Shown here: piece by piece, positions 42,701 through 54,403 of the stretch | Layout of the letters: each line of letters starts with the position of its first letter | Numbering within the stretch: position 1 is the first letter of the stretch | Assembly: GCA_051530055.1 (NCBI GenBank) | Contig: CM121343.1 | Location: forward strand, 310,001-374,000 | Direction: 5' to 3' | Length of the DNA stretch: 64,000 bases | DNA from: Neoechinorhynchus agilis | Lineage: Eukaryota > Acanthocephala | The notes under the pieces: generated by a model | What the model saw: only the letters and a program-made list of their open reading frames with translations | Told to the model about the DNA's origin: nothing | Database searches by the model: none | Program-made: the position numbers and the translations under genes

Positions 42701-43679
42701 GAGAATCGGCTGTATTCTCTTTATAAATCTGTTCTTGCGGTCAAATCACCGGTAAAAAATCGGATCAACCGTATTTTGGAACCGAAAAGATCGCGTCCAG
42801 ATGCGAACCGATTAGCCCCAGAATCGCCTGTATTCTCTTTATAAATCTGTTCCTGCGGCCAAATCACCGGTAAAACATCGGATCGACCGGATTTTAGAAC
42901 CGAAAAGATCGCGTCAAGATGCGGACCGATTAATCCCAGAATCGGCTGTATTCTATTTATAAATCTGTTCTTGCGGTCAAATCACCGGTAAAACATCGGA
43001 TCAACCGGATTTTAAAACCGAAAAGATCGCGTCAAGATGCGGACCGATTAATCCCAGAATCGGCTGTATTCTATTTATAAATCTGTACTTGCTGTCAAAT
43101 CACGGTAACACATCCGATCTACCGGATTTTAGGACCGAAAAGATCGCGTCCAGATGCGAACCGATTAGCCCCAGAATCGCCTGTATTCTCTTTATAAATC
43201 TGTTCTTGCGGTCAAATCACCGGTAAAACATCGGATCAGTCGGATTTTAGAACCGAAAATATCGCGTCAAGATGCGGACCGATTAATCCCAGAATCGGCT
43301 GTATTCTATTTATAAATCTGTTCTTGATGTCAAATCACGGTAAAACATCCGATCTACCGGATTTTAGGACCGAAAATATCGCGTCCAGATGCGAACCGAT
43401 TAGCCACAGAATCGGCTGTATTCTCTTTATAAATCTGTTCTTGCGGTCAAATCACCGGTAAAACATCGGATCAACCGGATTTTAGAACCGAAAAGATCGC
43501 GTCAAGATGCGGACCGATTAATCCCAGAATCGGCTGTATTCTATTTATAAATCTGTTCTTGCTGTCAAATCACGGTAAAACATCCGATCTACCGGATTTT
43601 AGGACCGAAAAGATCGCGTCCAGATGCGAACCGATTAGCCCCAGAATCGGCTGTATTCTCTTTATAAATCTGTTCTTGC

Positions 43680-45440
43680 GGTCAAATCACCGGTAAAACA
43701 TCGGATCAACCGGATTTTAGAACCGAAAAGATCGCGTCAAGATGCGGACCGATTAATCCCAGAATCGGCTGTATTCTCTTTATAAATCTGTTCTTGCGGT
43801 CAAATCACCGGTAAAACATCGGATCAACCGGATTTTAGAACCGAAAAGATCGCGTCAAGATGCGGACCGATTAACCCAGAATCGGCTGTATTCTATTTAT
43901 AAATCTGTTCTTGCGGTCAAATCACCGGTAAAACATCGGATCAACCGGATTTTAGAACCGAAAAGATCGCGTCCAGATGCGGACCGATTAGCCCCAGAAT
44001 CGGCTGTATTCTCTTTATAAATCTGTTCTTGCGGTCAAATCACCGGTAAAACATCGGATCAACCGGATTTTAGAACCGAAAAGATCGCGTCAAGATGCGG
44101 ACCGATTAGCCCCAGAATCGGCTGTATTCTCTTTATAAATCTGTTCTTGCGGTCAAATCACCGGTAAAACATCGGATCAACCGGATTTTAGAACCGAAAA
44201 GATCGCGTCAAGATGCGGACCGATTAGCCCCAGAATCGGCTGTATTCTCTTTATAAATCTGTTCTTGCGGTCAAATCACCGGTAAAACATCGGATCAACC
44301 GGATTTTAGAACCGAAAAGATCGCGTCAAGATGCGGACCGATTAGCCCCAGAATCGGCTGTATTTCTCTTTATAAATCTGTTCTTGCGGTCAAATCACCG
44401 GTAAAACATCGGATCAACCGGATTTTAGAACCGAAAAGATCGCGTCAAGATGCGGACCGATTAATCCCAGAATCGGCTGTATTCTATTTATAAATCTGTT
44501 CTTGCTGTCAAATCACGGTAAAACATCCGATCTACCGGATTTTAGAACCGAAAAGATCGCGTCCAGATGCGAACCGATTAGCCCCAGAATCGGCTGTATT
44601 CTCTTTATAAATCTGTTCTTGCGGTCAAATCACCGGTAAAACATCGGATCAACCGGATTTTAGAACCGAAAAGATCGCGTCAAGATGCGGACCGATTAGC
44701 CCCAGAATCGGCTGTATTCTCTTTATAAATCTGTTTTTGCGGTCAAATCACCGGTAAAACATCGGATCAACCGGATTTTAGAACCGAAAAGATCGCGTCC
44801 AGATGCGGACCGATTAGCCCCGAATCGGCTGTATTCTCTTTATAAATCTGTTCTTGCGGTCAAATCACCGGTAAAACATCGGATCAACCGGATTTTAGAA
44901 CCGAAAAGATCGCGTCAAGATGCGGACCGATTAATCCCAGAATCGGCTGTATTCTCTTTATAAATCTGTTCTTGCGGTCAAATCACCGGTAAAACATCGG
45001 ATCAACCGGATTTTAGAACCGAAAAGATCGCGTCAAGATGCGGACCGATTAGCCCCAGAATCGGCTGTATTCTCTTTATAAATCTGTTCTTGCGGTCAAA
45101 TCACCGGTAAAACATCGGATCAACCGGATTTTAGAACCGAAAAGATCGCGTCAAGATGCGGACCGATTAGCCCCAGAATCGGCTGTATTCTCTTTATAAA
45201 TCTGTTCTTGCGGTCAAATCACCGGCAAAACATAGGATCAACCGGATTTTAGAACCGAAAAGATCGCGTCAAGATGCGGACCGATTAATCCCAGAATCGG
45301 CTGTATTCTCTTTATAAATCTGTTCTTGCGGTCAAATCACCGGTAAAACATCGGATCAACCGGATTTTAGAACCGAAAAGATCGCGTCAAGATGCAGACC
45401 GATTAGCCAAAGAATCGGCTTTATTCCCTTCATAAATCTG
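43680..45440. repeat. Nearly uniform B-type subarray
   Basis: About fifteen consecutive monomers are almost all 118-bp B type with CACCGGTAAAACATCGGATCAACCGG, with only one A-type unit (about 44500). The very low divergence suggests recent local amplification of one monomer. Confidence 0.7.
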
Positions 45441-47819
45441 TTTTTGCGGTCAAATCACCGGTAAAACATCGGATCAACCGGATTTTAGAACAGAAAAGAT
45501 TGCGTCCAGATGCGGACCTGTTAACCCCAGAATCGGCTGTATTCTCTTTATAAATCTGTTCTTGCGGCCAAATCACCGGCAAAACATCGGATCAACCCGA
45601 TTTTAGGACCGAAAACATCACGCCCAGATGCGAACCGATTAGCCCAAAGATCGTCTGTATTCTCTTTATAAATCTGTTCTTGCATTCAAATCACCGGCAA
45701 AACATCGGATCAACCGGATTTTAGAACCGAAAAGATCGCGTCCAGATGCGGACCGATTAACCCCAGAATCGGCTGTATTCTCTTTATAAATCTGTTTTTG
45801 CGGTCAAATCACCGGTAAAAAATCGGATCAACCGGATTTTAGAACCGAAAAGATAGCGTCAAGATGCGGACCGATTAACCCCAGAATCGGCTGTATTCTC
45901 TTTATAAATCTGTTTTTGCGGTCAAATCACCGGCAAAACATACGATCAACCGGATTTTGGGACCGAAAACATCGCGTCCAGATGCGAACCGATTAGCCTC
46001 AGAATCGGCTGTATTCTCTTTATAAATCTGTTCTTGCGGTCAAATCACCGGCAAAACATCGGATCAACCGGATTTTAGAACCGAAAAGATCGGGTCAAGA
46101 TGCGGACCGATTAGCCCCAGAATCGGCAGTATTCTCTTTATAAATCTGTTTTTGCGGTCAAATCACCGGTAAAACATCCGATCTACCGGATTTTAGGACC
46201 GAAAAGATCGCGTCCAGATGCGAACCGATTAGCCCCAGAATCGGCTGTATTCTATTTATAAATCTGTTCTTGCTGTCAAATCACGGTAAAACATCCGATC
46301 TACCGGATTTTAGGACCCAAAAGATCGCGTCCAGATGCGAACCGATTAGCCTTAGAATCGGCTGTATTCTCTTTATAAATCTGTTCTTGCGGTCAAATCA
46401 CCGGTAAAACATCGGATATACCGGATTTTAGGACCGAAAAGATCGCGTCCAGATGCGAACCGATTAGCCCCTGAATCGGCTGTATTCTCTTTATAAATCT
46501 GTTCTTGCGGTCAAATCACCGGTAAATTATCGGATCAGTGGGATTTTAGAACCGAAAATATCGCGTAAAGATGCGGACCGATTAATCCCAGAATCGGCTG
46601 TATTCTATTTATAAATCTGTTCTTGATGTCAAATCACGGTAAAACATCCGATCTACCGGATTTTAGGACCGAAAAGATCGCGTCCAGATGCGAACCGATT
46701 AGCCCCAGAATCGGCTGTATCTTCTTTATAAACCTGTTCTTGAGGTCAAATCAATGGTAAAACATCGGATAAACCGGATTTCAGAACCGAAAAGATCGCG
46801 TCAAGATTCGGACCGATTAATCCCAGAATCGGCTGTATTCAATTTAGATATCTGTTCTTGCTGTCAAATCACGGTAAAACATCCGATCTACCGGATTTTA
46901 GGACCCAAAAGATCGCGTCCAGATGCGGACCGATTAGCCCCAGAATCGGCTGTATTCTCTTTATAAATCTGTTTTTGCGGTCAAATCACCGGTAAAACAT
47001 CGGATCAACCGGATTTTAGAACCGAAAAGATCGCGTAAAGATGCGGACCGATTAGCCCGAGAATCGGCTGTATTCTCTTTATAAATCTGTTCTTGCGGTC
47101 AAATCACCGGTAAAAAATCGGATCAACCGTATTTCGGAACCGAAACGATCGCGTCCAGATGCGAACCGATTAGCAGAAGAATCGCCTGTATTCTCTTTAT
47201 AAATCTGTTCCTGCGGTCAAATCACCGGTAAAACATCGGATCAACCGGATTTTAGAACCGAAAATATCGCGTCAAGATGCGGACCGATTAATCCCAGAAT
47301 CGGCTGTATCCTATTTATAAATCTGTTCTTGATGTCAAATCACGGTAAAACATCGGATCAACCGGATTTTAGAACCGAAACGATCGCGTCCAGATGCGAA
47401 CCGATTAGCCTCAGAATCGGCTGTATTCTCTTTATAAATCTGTTCTTGCGGTCAAATCACCGGCAAAACATCGGATCACCCGGATTTTAGAACCGAAAAG
47501 ATCGGGTCAAGATGCGGACCGATTAGCCCCAGAATCGGCAGTATTCTCTTTATAAATCTGTTTTTGCGGTCAAATCACCGGTAAAACATCGGATCAAGCG
47601 GATTTTAGAACCGAAAAGATCGCGTCAAGATGCGGACCGATTAGCCCCAGAATCGGCTGTATTCTCTTTATAAATCTGTTCTTGCGGTCAAATCACCGGT
47701 AAAACATCGGATCAACCGGATTTTAGAACCGAAAAGATCGCGTCAAGATGCGGACCGATTAGCCCCAGAATCGGCTGTATTCTCTTTATAAATCTGTTTT
47801 TGCGGTCAAATCACAGGTA

Positions 47820-49300
47820 GAACATCGGATCAATCGGATTTTAGAACCGAAAAGATCGCGTCAAGATGCGGACCGATTAGCCCAAGAATCGGCTGTATTC
47901 TCTTTATAAATCTGTTTTTGCGGTCAAATCACCGGCAAAACATACGATCAACCCGATTTTGGGACCGAAAACATCGCGTCCAGATGCGGACCGATTAGCC
48001 CAAGAATCGGCTGTATTCTCTTTATAAATCTGTTTTTGCGGTCAAATCACCGGTAAAACATCGGATCAACCGGATTTTAGAACCGAAAAGATCGCGTCAA
48101 GATGCGGACCGATTAGCCCAAGAATCGGCTGTATTCTCTTTATAAATCTGTTTTTGCGGTCAAATCACCGGCAAAACATACGATCAACCCGATTTTGGGA
48201 CCGAAAACATCGCGTCCAGATGCGGACCGATTAGCCCAAGAATCGGCTGTATTCTCTTTATAAATCTGTTTTTGCGGTCAAATCAGCGGTAAAACATCGG
48301 ATCAACCGGATTTTAGAACCGAAAATATCGCGTCAAGATGCGGACCGATTAGCCCAAGAATCGGCTGTATTCTCTTTATAAATCTGTTTTTGCGGTCAAA
48401 TCACCGGCAAAACATACGATCAACCCGATTTTGGGACCGAAAACATCGCGTCCAGATGCGGACCGATTAGCCCAAGAATCGGCTGTATTCTCTTTATAAA
48501 TCTGTTTTTGCGGTCAAATCAGCGGTAAAACATCGGATCAATCGGATTTTAGAACCGAAAAGATCGCGTCCAGATGCGGACCGATTAGCCCCAGAATCGG
48601 CTGTATTCTCTTTATAAATCTGTTTTTGCGGTCAAATCACCGGCAAAACATACGATCAACCCGATTTTGGGACCGAAAACATCGCGTCCAGATGCGGACC
48701 GATTAGCCCAAGAATCGGCTGTATTCTCTTTATAAATCTGTTTTTGCGGTCAAATCACCGGTAAAACATCGGATCAACCGGATTTTAGAACCGAAAATAT
48801 CGCGTCAAGATGCGGACCGATTAGCCCAAGAATCGGCTGTATTCTCTTTATAAATCTGTTTTTGCGGTCAAATCACCGGCAAAACATACGATCAACCCGA
48901 TTTTGGGACCGAAAACATCGCGTCCAGATGCGGACCGATTAGCCCAAGAATCGGCTGTATTCTCTTTATAAATCTGTTTTTGCGGTCAAATAAGCGGTTA
49001 AACATCGGATCAACCGGATTTTAGAACCGAAAAGATCGCGTCCAGATGCGGACCGATTAGCCCCAGAATCGGCTGTATTCTCTTTATAAATCTGTTTTTG
49101 CGGTCAAATCACCGGCAAAACATACGATCAACCCGATTTTGGGACCGAAAACATCGCGTCCAGATGCGGACCGATTAGCCCAAGAATCGGCTGTATTCTC
49201 TTTATAAATCTGTTTTTGCGGTCAAATCACCGGTAAAACATCGGATCAACCGGATTTTAGAACCGAAAAGATCGCGTCCAGATGCGGACCGATTAGCCCA
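47820..49300. repeat. Exact 236-bp higher-order repeat, at least six copies
   Basis: A variant monomer carrying CAAAACATACGATCAACCCG and TTTTGGGACCGAAAACATCG alternates with a monomer carrying TAAAACATCGGATCAA. The variant ACATACG begins at 47940, 48176, 48412, 48648, 48884 and 49120, a spacing of exactly 236 bp each time. Both halves share TTTTTGCGG and usually AGCCCAAGAATCGG, which are uncommon elsewhere. The precise spacing and shared private variants show a recent dimer amplification. Confidence 0.92.
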
Positions 49301-49599
49301 AGAATCGGCTGTATTCTCTTTATAAATCTGTTTTTGCGGTCAAATCACCGGTAAAACATCGGATCAACCGGATTTTAGAACCGAAAAGATCGCGTCCAGA
49401 TGCGGACCGATTAGCCCAAGAATCGGCTGTATTCTCTTTATAAATCTGTTTTTGCGGTCAAATCACCGGTAAAACATCGGATCAACCGGATTTTAGAACC
49501 GAAAAGATCGCGTCAAGATGCGGACCGATTAATCCCAGAATCGGCCGTATTCTATTTATAAATCTGTTCTTGCTGTCAAATCACGGTAAAACATCCGAT

Positions 49600-51998
49600 C
49601 TACCGGATTTTAGGACCGAAAAGATATCGTCCAGATGCGAACCGATTAGCCACAGAATCGGCTGTATTCTCTTTATAAATCTGTTCTTGTGGTCAAATCA
49701 CCGGTAAAACATCGGATCAACCAGATTTTAGAACCGAAAAGATCGCGTCAAGATGCGGACCGATTAGGCCCAGAATCGGCTGTATTCTCTTTATAAATCC
49801 GTTCTTGTTGTTAAATCACCGGTAAAACATCGGATCAACCGGATTTTAGAACCTAAAAGATCGCGTCCAGATGTGGACGGATCAACAAAAAAATCGGCTT
49901 TATTCTATTTATAAATCTGTTCTTGCTGTCAAATCACGGTAAAACATTGGATCTACCGGATTTTAGGACCGAAAAGATCGCATCCAGATGAGAACCGATT
50001 AGCCCCAGAATCGGCTGTATTCTCTTTATAAATCTGTTCTTGTGGTCAAATCATCGGTAAAACATAGGATCAACCGGATTTCAGAACCGAAAAGATCGAG
50101 TCAAGATGCGGACCGATTAGTCCAAGAATCGGCTGTATTCTATTTATAATTCTGTTCTTGCTGTCAAATCACGGTAAAACATCCGATCTACCGGATTTTA
50201 GCACCGAAACGATCGCGTCCAGATGAGAACCGATTAGCCCCAGAATCGGCTGTATTCTCTTTATAAATCTGTTCTTGCGGTCAAATCACCGGTAAAACAT
50301 CGGATCAGCCGGATTTTAGAACCGAAAAGATCGCGTCAAGATGCGGACCGATTAATCCCAGAATCGGCTGTATTCTAGTTATAAATCTGTTCTTGGTGTC
50401 AAATCACGGTAAAAACTCCGATCTACCGGATTTTCGCACCGAAACGATCGCGTCCAGATGCGAACCGATTAGCCCCAGAATCGGCTGTATTCTCTTTATA
50501 AATCTGTTCTTGCTGTCAAATCACGGTAAAACATCCGATCTACCGGATTTTAGCACCGAAACGATCGCGTCCGGATGAGAACCGATTAGCCCCAGAATCG
50601 GCTGTATTCTCTTTATAAATCTGTTCTTGCGGTCAAATCACCGGTAAAACATCGGATCAACCGGATTTTAGAACCGAAAAGATCGCGTCAAGATGTGGAC
50701 CGATTAATCCCAGAATCGGCTGTATTCTATTTATAAATCTGTTCTTGCTATCAAATCACGGTAAAACATCCGATCTACCGGATTTTAGGAACGAAAATAT
50801 CGCGTCCAGATGCGAACCGATTAGCGCCAGAATCGGCTGTATTCCCTTTATAAATCTGTTCTTGCGGTCAAATCACCAGTAAACATCCGATCAACCAGAT
50901 TTTAGAACCGAAAATATCGCGTCCAGATGCGGACCGATTAGGCCCAGAATCGGCTGTATTCTCTTTATAAATCCGTTCTTGTTGTTAAATCACCGGTAAA
51001 ACATCGGATCAACCGGATTTTAGAACCTAAAAGATCGCGTCCAGATGTGGACGGATCAACAAAAAAATCGGCTTTATTCTATTTATAAATCTGTTCTTGC
51101 TGTCAAATCACGGTAAAACATTGGATCTACCGGATTTTAGGACCGAAAATATCGCGTCAAGATGCGGACCGATTAATCCCAGAATCGGCCGTATTCTATT
51201 TATAAATCTGTTCTTGCTGTCAAATCTCCGGTAAAACAACCGATCAACCGGATTTTAGCACCGAAAGGATCGCGTCCAAATGCGTACCGATTAGTCCAAG
51301 AATCGGCATATTCTATTTATAAATCTGTTCTTGCTGTCAAATCACGGTAAAACATCCGATCTACCGGATTTTAGCACCGAAACGATCGCGTCCAGATGCG
51401 AACCGATTAGCCCCAGAATCGGCTGTATTCTCTTTATAAATCTGTTCTTGCTGTCAAATCACGGTAAAACATCGGATCAACCGGATTTTAGAACCGAAAA
51501 GATCGCGTCAAGATGCGGACCGATTAGCCCCAGAATCGGCTGTATTCTCTTTGTAAATCTGTTCTTGCGGTCAAATCACCGGTAAAACATCGGATCAACC
51601 GGATTTTAGAACCGAAAAGATCGCGTCCAGATGCGGACCGATTAGCCCTAGAATCGGCTGTATTCTCTTTATAAATATGTTTTTGCGGTCAAATATCCGG
51701 TAAAACATCCGATCAACCGGATTTTACGACCGAAAATATCGCGTCAAGATGCGGACCGATTAATCCCAGAATCGGCCGTATTCTATTTATAAATCTGTTC
51801 TTGCTGTCAAATCTCCGGTAAAACATCCGATCAACCGGATTTTAGGACCGAAAAGATCACGTCCAGATGCGGACCGATTGACCCCCGAATCGGCTTTATT
51901 CTATTTATAAATCTGTTGTTGCTGTCAAATCTCCGGTAAAACATCGGACCAACCGGATTTTAGCACCGAAAACATCGCGTCAAGATGCGGACCAATTA
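49600..51998. repeat. Diverged right end of the satellite array
   Basis: Monomers become more variable toward the right edge. A two-monomer block with the private variants CCGTTCTTGTTGTTAAATC, AACCTAAAAGATCG and GGACGGATCAACAAAAAAATC occurs at about 49767-49990 and again at about 50940-51150, about 1173 bp (ten monomers) apart. The array ends inside a monomer at GCGGACCAATTAA, next to the 154-bp duplication. Confidence 0.8.
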
Positions 51999-52000
51999 AA

Positions 52001-52290
52001 GAAGGGAATGAGGTAGACTTCAAGCTTAACTTAAGAGGAGTGTGAATATCCGTTTCCTAGGTGTGCATTTTGGACCTTGATAAAGGTACAAAAATGTGCC
52101 GAAATATCGGATTCTATAAATTACTTCAAATTTTGGGGACAGGTTGAAACAATAGAAGGGAATGAGGTAGACTTCAAGCTTTACTTAAGAGGAATGTGAA
52201 TATCGATTTCCTAGGTGTGTATTTTGGACCTTGATAAAGGTACACAAATGTGCCGAAATATCGGATTCTATAAATTACTTTAAATTTCCG
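52001..52290. repeat. Direct tandem duplication, 154-bp unit, two copies
   Basis: GAAGGGAATGAGGTAGACTTC occurs at 52001 and again at 52155. The two copies stay closely alike through CCTAGGTGTG, TTTTGGACCTTGATAAAGGTAC and GCCGAAATATCGGATTC up to about 52290. The motif CCGAAATATCGG is a near-palindrome. This sequence is unrelated to the satellite and directly borders the array end. Confidence 0.88.
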
Positions 52291-52810
52291 CCCTATAAAA
52301 ACATGAATAATTAAATCCTAAAACGTTTAAAAAAAAGTAAAAAATCATATGAATTTTTTTTATGAATTTATGCATGATTTATATGTACTGAAGAACAAAG
52401 AAGCTTCTGGTCGTAATAGGTAGCATCACCGATATATCGACTTCGAAATAAAAGGTTTTGTGGTAAAAGTTAAACATTTTAGGCCGCACCACCATTAAGA
52501 CTCTTTATTGGTGATTCCGTGCAAATAAGATGTTTTTATCGATATAAGAACCGATCATGTTAATATGTTAGGAAAATGTACGATTATGACTTACAAAAAT
52601 GATTTATACCGTGAGTATTTCCCTATCCCTGTTCTTATATTGTCAATAATGGAATAATGGACGTAGAAAATGGTAATATCGCTTTGAATTAGGAATGGAC
52701 TTATTACTCCCATTTTCCATTCGGATATTAATTCGAATAGGGAGTTTCTTCGACAGATTCGTTCTCGAAACGTAATCTCCGCAAAGTTTAAAACACACAC
52801 ACATTATATT
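52291..52810. other. AT-rich spacer, nothing recognised
   Basis: This is the 3' flank of the minus-strand protease gene. A 69-codon minus-strand frame at 52591-52800 has no recognisable features and I do not support it as a gene. Confidence 0.5.
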
Positions 52811-54398
52811 TCATGTTTTCAAAGGATTTCCATTAACACCGATCAGCATCATGTCTATCTTATGAATATTGAATGAGCCATATTGATCGAAATTAAATAA
52901 TTGTACTTCCCAATAACCTCTCGGATCTTCGAACCAATTGAGCACCGACGTAAACTGCCGATTCTTAAATCCGTATACTCTATCCTCGTCAAGAGGCCGA
53001 ATATCCAACATTTCCACACTGTTATTGGTAGGAGACACAAGCACAATTCTTAATTTGCCCCTTTGTCCAGGCTTTGAAAAAAAAGAAGGTTTGATTGTAA
53101 CATTTAGAATTACATGTTCCAAACTGGTTATCGCAGACGATGATGAATCGCAAGCATTCGTATAAACTCGGAAACGTTCCGTAGAATCGCTTCGCAGCCA
53201 ATTCAAGCCTGATATTCGAACTTTACAGGTATTAGATTTTGGCAGTTTACGGCATTTCATCGAAATGGCGTTATCCACAAAAGATTTGGGATCAAGAATT
53301 CCGAACCCAAAGTAATTACTTACCCAATGTCCAGCTCCATTTTTCCACCATCCGTCGTTCATATTTGCATGCTTAACGGACGACATAACTACCAAATACT
53401 GGATTTGTCTGTAGTCGAGATGAGGATTTGCTTCAAGTCCAAGTGCAATAATGGCCGCTACCATCGGAGTGGAGGCTGATGTTCCACCAAAACGTTGACA
53501 TGTACCATTTAGACCCGCAGTCATTATCTGATTTGAAATGCCATCGCTGGTATATCCACTTGTCATGATCGCGGCACATTTTTCAGCGTAATACGGCGAT
53601 GAATGGTTTCTTAAAACGCCAGCCACGGCAATCGCGTAATGGGAATTCACTCGTTCATCGACAGCACAATTGTCCAAAAATTGACCACCATTTCCCGAGG
53701 CAATAACAAAGGAAGATCCTAATCCATTACGCCCTAACCGGGCATTATTAGCAAGTATTCGATGTTCATCCTCATGTATTTCCCAAACCGAGCTACCGTC
53801 ACTCGGTGCGCCTCCGGATATGCTATAAATGTCAATCTTTGAATTTATTGTGCAGCGTTGCATTATTTAGCGATATGAAGTGAAAGTATATAAACCCAAG
53901 CGAAATTATGCATCGCTGCTCTTTTAAGCCGTAGGATGCTTCAACGGGTTGGCGCTTATTGAAATAATGACGAATGTATATCGGAATTATGTTTAAGCTG
54001 ATGATTTTGGAATCATAGGCAATGCCAACGCCGCAAATATTGTTGTCCGGTTTCCCAGCTAGGATTCCGGCGCAGGCATTGCCATGATCTGCGTAAACAT
54101 CCGAATTGGGAAGAGTTTCCAAGACGCTATCCTTTAAATCAGGATGATCTTGTTCAATACCCAAATCGATTATGCCCACAACGACACCTTTTCCAGTATA
54201 ACCCTCGTTCCAAACCCTTTCGATATTATATGCTGATCGGTGAAGATACCAGCTATCGGGCCATTTCTCGTCGGTAATCGGCGATAATGTTGTTGATGCT
54301 GTTAATGAAGAATTGCTCGAATGAGCAGATGAATTTCCGTCTTTCGGTAGATTGTAGACAATGGCCACGGAGAAAAGGAACAGAAAGACTGTTAACAT
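52811..54398 (-). CDS. Divergent kexin/furin-like (subtilisin S8) serine protease with P domain
   Basis: Proprotein convertases cleave precursors after basic residues in the secretory pathway. Here 54398-53916 encodes a hydrophobic start (MLTVFLFLFSVAIVY), a Ser/Thr/Asn-rich spacer to about residue 42, then GYTGKGVVVGIIDLGIE with the catalytic Asp (78) and ADHGNACAG with the catalytic His (105). The remainder, 53839-52811, gives IDIYSISGGAP, oxyanion Asn in SGNGG (about 211), catalytic Ser in GGTSASTP (about 282), and a C-terminal P domain with LVSPTNN and FEDPRGYWEV. The total is about 503 residues, with no Cys-rich region or membrane anchor. Two oddities stand out: no convertase prodomain is visible before the catalytic domain, and the Asp-His spacing is about 15 residues shorter than in furin. 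The frame changes between VEASYGLKEQ and KIDIYS (about 53840-53915), discussed as a possible unusual intron. All catalytic residues remain, so it looks selected rather than dead. Confidence 0.85.
53840..53915 (-). other. Putative non-canonical intron (or frame break) in the protease gene
   Basis: Homology to furin (VEARSLGL-six residues-IYS) requires VEASYGLKEQ to join KIDIYS, removing about 76 bp. No GT-AG or GC-AG pair achieves this in frame. The one in-frame GT-AG choice, donor at about 53951 and acceptor before ATTGAC, would delete the conserved VEASYGL helix. The two ends of the segment are complementary: 53901-53919 reads GCAGCGATGCATAATTTCG on the minus strand, and 53852-53872 is its near-perfect inverse, with two mismatches and a two-base bulge. 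An intron with pairing ends, as in the nonconventional introns known from euglenids, would fit. A plain frameshift or sequencing error is the alternative. Confidence 0.45.
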
Positions 54399-54403
54399 AA
54401 CTT

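Larger units (their letters stand above)
3908..51998. repeat. 48-kb satellite array, 117/118-bp monomer, about 400 copies
   Basis: One head-to-tail satellite fills this stretch without any unrelated long insertion. Landmarks of a monomer in order are CTGTTCTTGC, GTCAAATCAC, AAAACATC, CCGGATTTTAG, ACCGAAAAGATCGCGTC, GATGCG, ACCGATTA, AGAATCGGCTGTATTCT and TTTATAAAT. Two main types recur. Type A has GCTGTCAAATCACGG, CATCCGATCTACC and GCGAACC, and is 117 bp. Type B has GCGGTCAAATCACCGG, CATCGGATCAACC and GCGGACC, and is 118 bp because of one extra C. Mixed types are common, and in places A and B alternate as a 235-bp dimer (for example GCTG units at 15323 and 15558). The outermost monomers are much more diverged than the core, as expected if unequal exchange homogenises the centre. 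Long open frames inside are treated as non-genic. Confidence 0.98.

Noticed and set aside
3908-51998. CENP-B box in the satellite monomer
   Set aside because: I looked for TTCG-N4-A-N2-CGGG on both strands of the consensus. The nearest, TTCGGTTCTAAAATCCGG on the minus strand, does not fit the required spacing and bases.
3908-51998. Hammerhead ribozyme in the satellite
   Set aside because: GAAA is present, but no CTGANGA core is found at a suitable distance on either strand.
3908-51998. CRISPR-like array
   Set aside because: There are no short repeats with unique spacers. The whole 117/118-bp unit repeats, and the genome is animal.
52591-52800. 69-codon minus-strand frame after the protease gene
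   Set aside because: It has no domain, weak composition and no splice link to the protease, whose stop codon is natural.
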